This document shows, piece by piece, positions 62,761 through 64,000 of a stretch of DNA of 64,000 nt. The position numbers and the translations under genes are program-made. Source of the DNA: Eubacterium sp. An11 (GTDB lineage: Bacteria > Bacillota > Clostridia > Lachnospirales > Lachnospiraceae); contig NZ_NFLV01000013.1 in NCBI RefSeq assembly GCF_002161065.1, forward strand, positions 1 through 64,000. The letters are read 5' to 3'. A model generated the notes under the pieces. That model was given only the letters and a program-made list of their open reading frames with translations. It searched no databases and was not told the DNA's origin. Each line of letters starts with the position of its first letter. Position 1 is the first letter of the stretch.

Positions 62761-63504
62761 TCACTCCTTTAAGAACACCAGATTTTGTTCGTCGGAGTAC
62801 ATTTCCGCGAAATGGTATCCCAGACGGTCAAAGGCTTTCAGTCCTGCCGCGTCTTCCGCCTTTTGCTCGGCCATAAAGCGAACCATCTCTCCTCTGGCCA
62901 TCTTAGCATAGGTTCCCTTTTCTTTTACTTTGCCACAGATAAGCTCCCCAAACACACAGGTGACGCAGGGAAGATTCCCAGGCAGATATTTAAGCACCGC
63001 CCGGCTGTATTCTCTGGATGCCAGATTGACCAGAAGGCTGCAGTCTTCTAACACCTTTCCTGCGATGGCCCCGCCCCAGAAATCATACAGGGAATCCAGC
63101 TTCTCCTGATGAAAACGGGCCTGCATTTCCAGACGGTAGGGCGTGACGCCGTCAAAGGGCCGCAGCGCCCCGTAAAAACCCGATAAGATGTACAGATGAT
63201 CTTGCAGATAGGCATAAGCGCTCTCGTCAAAAACTGCCGGAGCCATATATTTATACTGGATGCCCTCGTAGGCGAGAATCGCCGGCGTCAGCCGTTCCCG
63301 AAGATTCATGGATGCGATCCGCTCATAATTTTCCATGGCAATTTTATCATTACATTTCCACATATCCCGCAGTCCGGACAGGGACATTTCCCTCATCTGC
63401 TCCAGCAGAAATTCTGTCTTTTCCAGGAAAACCGGCAGGTTCTCCGGAGGCAGAATGTCCTGTTCGTTCATCTTCTTTGCCGGAGAAATAATAATTTTTA
63501 ACAT
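62761..63504 (-). CDS. yaaA: YaaA family peroxide-stress protein
   Basis: 247 residues from the ATG at 63504 (GGAG upstream). The family pattern is intact: ISPAKKM at the start, AILAYEGIQYKYM, HLYILSGFYGALRPFDGVTPYRLEM, FWGGAIA, and VNLASREYSRAV. E. coli YaaA lowers free iron during peroxide stress, and the fold binds DNA in vitro. Its promoter (63665-63637) is back to back with that of the GntR regulator. Confidence 0.93.
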   Translation of the reverse strand: MLKIIISPAKKMNEQDILPPENLPVFLEKTEFLLEQMREMSLSGLRDMWKCNDKIAMENYERIASMNLRERLTPAILAYEGIQYKYMAPAVFDESAYAYLQDHLYILSGFYGALRPFDGVTPYRLEMQARFHQEKLDSLYDFWGGAIAGKVLEDCSLLVNLASREYSRAVLKYLPGNLPCVTCVFGELICGKVKEKGTYAKMARGEMVRFMAEQKAEDAAGLKAFDRLGYHFAEMYSDEQNLVFLKE

Positions 63505-63591
63505 ATATTTTCTTCCTCTCCTTCTCATAATCCTGTATGCCGATGCCAGGCGTTCCCGCCATTTTGTCACCGCCCTTCTCCCGACAGGCAC

Positions 63592-63626
63592 ATTCTGCCG
63601 CCCCAGCTATTCACTCCCGGCAGAAT
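63592..63626. other. hairpin in the yaaA leader
   Basis: ATTCTGCCG (63592-63600) and CGGCAGAAT (63618-63626) form a perfect 9-base inverted repeat about 10 bases into the yaaA transcript. Confidence 0.5.
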
Positions 63627-63636
63627 ATGTACTGTA

Positions 63637-63665
63637 ATTCTAAACAATCGAACAGGAGGAGTCAA
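63637..63665 (-). promoter_or_regulatory. promoter of yaaA
   Basis: The minus strand reads TTGACT (63665-63660), a 17-base spacer and TAGAAT (63642-63637). Confidence 0.6.
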
Positions 63666-63683
63666 TAAAGAGATGGAACTCTC

Positions 63684-63712
63684 TTGACGCCACCGTGCTT
63701 ATAGTGTATAGT
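63684..63712 (+). promoter_or_regulatory. promoter and likely operator of the GntR regulator
   Basis: TTGACG (63684-63689), a 17-base spacer, TATAGT (63707-63712). The repeated TATAGTGTATAGTGTATA sequence over the -10 is a plausible self-binding site for the regulator. Confidence 0.6.
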
Positions 63713-63749
63713 GTATATATATCAACATCACATTGAAGGAGGCGAGGAT

Positions 63750-64000
63750 TTGAATATCCTGATATCCAACGCATCAGACCTTCCACTTTATCAGCAGATC
63801 AAGGATCAGATCAAGGACGCCATACTCCGGGAAGAACTGAAAGAAGGCGATATGCTCCCTTCCATCCGCAGTTTTGCCAACGACCTGAAGGTGAGCGTCC
63901 TTACCATCCGACGGGTTTATGAAGAGCTGGAGAAGGAAGGGTTTGTCACCAGCCAGGTGGGTATCGGCACCTTTGTCTCCGCAGGGAACCTGGACTTGCT
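63750..64000 (+). CDS. GntR-family (YtrA subfamily) regulator, 3' end beyond window
   Basis: Starts at a TTG at 63750, with AAGGAGG about 6 bases upstream; 83 codons are visible. The winged helix-turn-helix reads LPLYQQIKDQIKDAILREELKEGDMLPSIRSFANDLKVSV, then TIRRVYEELEKEGFVTSQVGIGTFVS, as in YtrA-type repressors. This group usually sits first in an operon with ABC transporter genes, which would lie beyond the right edge. It is transcribed divergently from yaaA. Confidence 0.9.
   Translation, partial: MNILISNASDLPLYQQIKDQIKDAILREELKEGDMLPSIRSFANDLKVSVLTIRRVYEELEKEGFVTSQVGIGTFVSAGNLDL

Overview
The window looks like a chromosomal segment of a spore-forming anaerobic Firmicute, most probably a Lachnospiraceae member. 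The grounds are: complete spoIIA and spoVA sporulation genes, a ferredoxin-dependent 2-oxoacid oxidoreductase, a divergent Lachnospiraceae-style NAD ligase, strong AGGAGG ribosome sites, intermediate GC content, and several protein families that I know mainly from gut Lachnospiraceae. No rRNA, tRNA, CRISPR array, prophage or transposase gene was seen.

Layout. 1-2.8 kb: ligA (cut by the window edge), rluF and an FlK-like thioesterase, divergent from an S1-domain gene (3.1-4.0 kb). 4.3-5.7 kb: an alanine/sodium symporter. 5.8-6.4 kb: the first of three copies of a large non-coding modular repeat (also 14.65-15.23 and 55.4-56.0 kb). 6.4-9.7 kb: tarJ, tarI and a shikimate-dehydrogenase-like/HD fusion. 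9.9-11.4 kb: a membrane-anchored PPEP/lethal-factor-like metalloprotease behind a c-di-GMP-I riboswitch. 11.4-14.6 kb: porCDAB with a structured leader. 15.2-17.8 kb: an HD nucleotidase coupled to a Septu (ptuAB) defence pair. 17.9-24.7 kb: leuS, an L,D-transpeptidase, a glyoxalase and a class A PBP. 24.8-26.2 kb: spoVAD-spoVAE. 26.5-35.8 kb: a calcium-type P-ATPase, truA, a probably highly expressed unknown membrane protein, nagB-nagA and an ECF sigma/anti-sigma/secreted-protein operon. 36.2-39.4 kb: spoIIAA-spoIIAB-sigF-spoVAA-spoVAB-spoVAC. 39.6-45.5 kb: a zinc-ribbon TPR protein, a 50-residue protein, folC and valS. 45.7-54.5 kb: a little-known operon (TPR protein, actin/Hsp70-fold protein, 1179-residue solenoid, subtilase) behind a dus gene. 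54.7-64 kb: trmO, gtrA, a C69 dipeptidase, purC, nth, a DMT transporter, a DUF1003 protein, yaaA and the start of a GntR/YtrA regulator.

How the genes fit together. Several secreted proteins (metalloprotease, L,D-transpeptidase, subtilase, C69 peptidase) carry lysine-rich modules, and tarIJ would supply CDP-ribitol for an anionic wall polymer, so a shared mode of wall attachment is plausible. The strongest candidates for undescribed biology are the subtilase/solenoid/ASKHA/TPR operon and the three-copy modular hairpin repeat. The riboswitch-controlled metalloprotease, the Septu-HD operon, the shikimate-dehydrogenase/HD fusion and the ECF-controlled secreted His-rich protein follow.

All functions are assigned by reading motifs and family resemblance. 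No database search or folding program was run.
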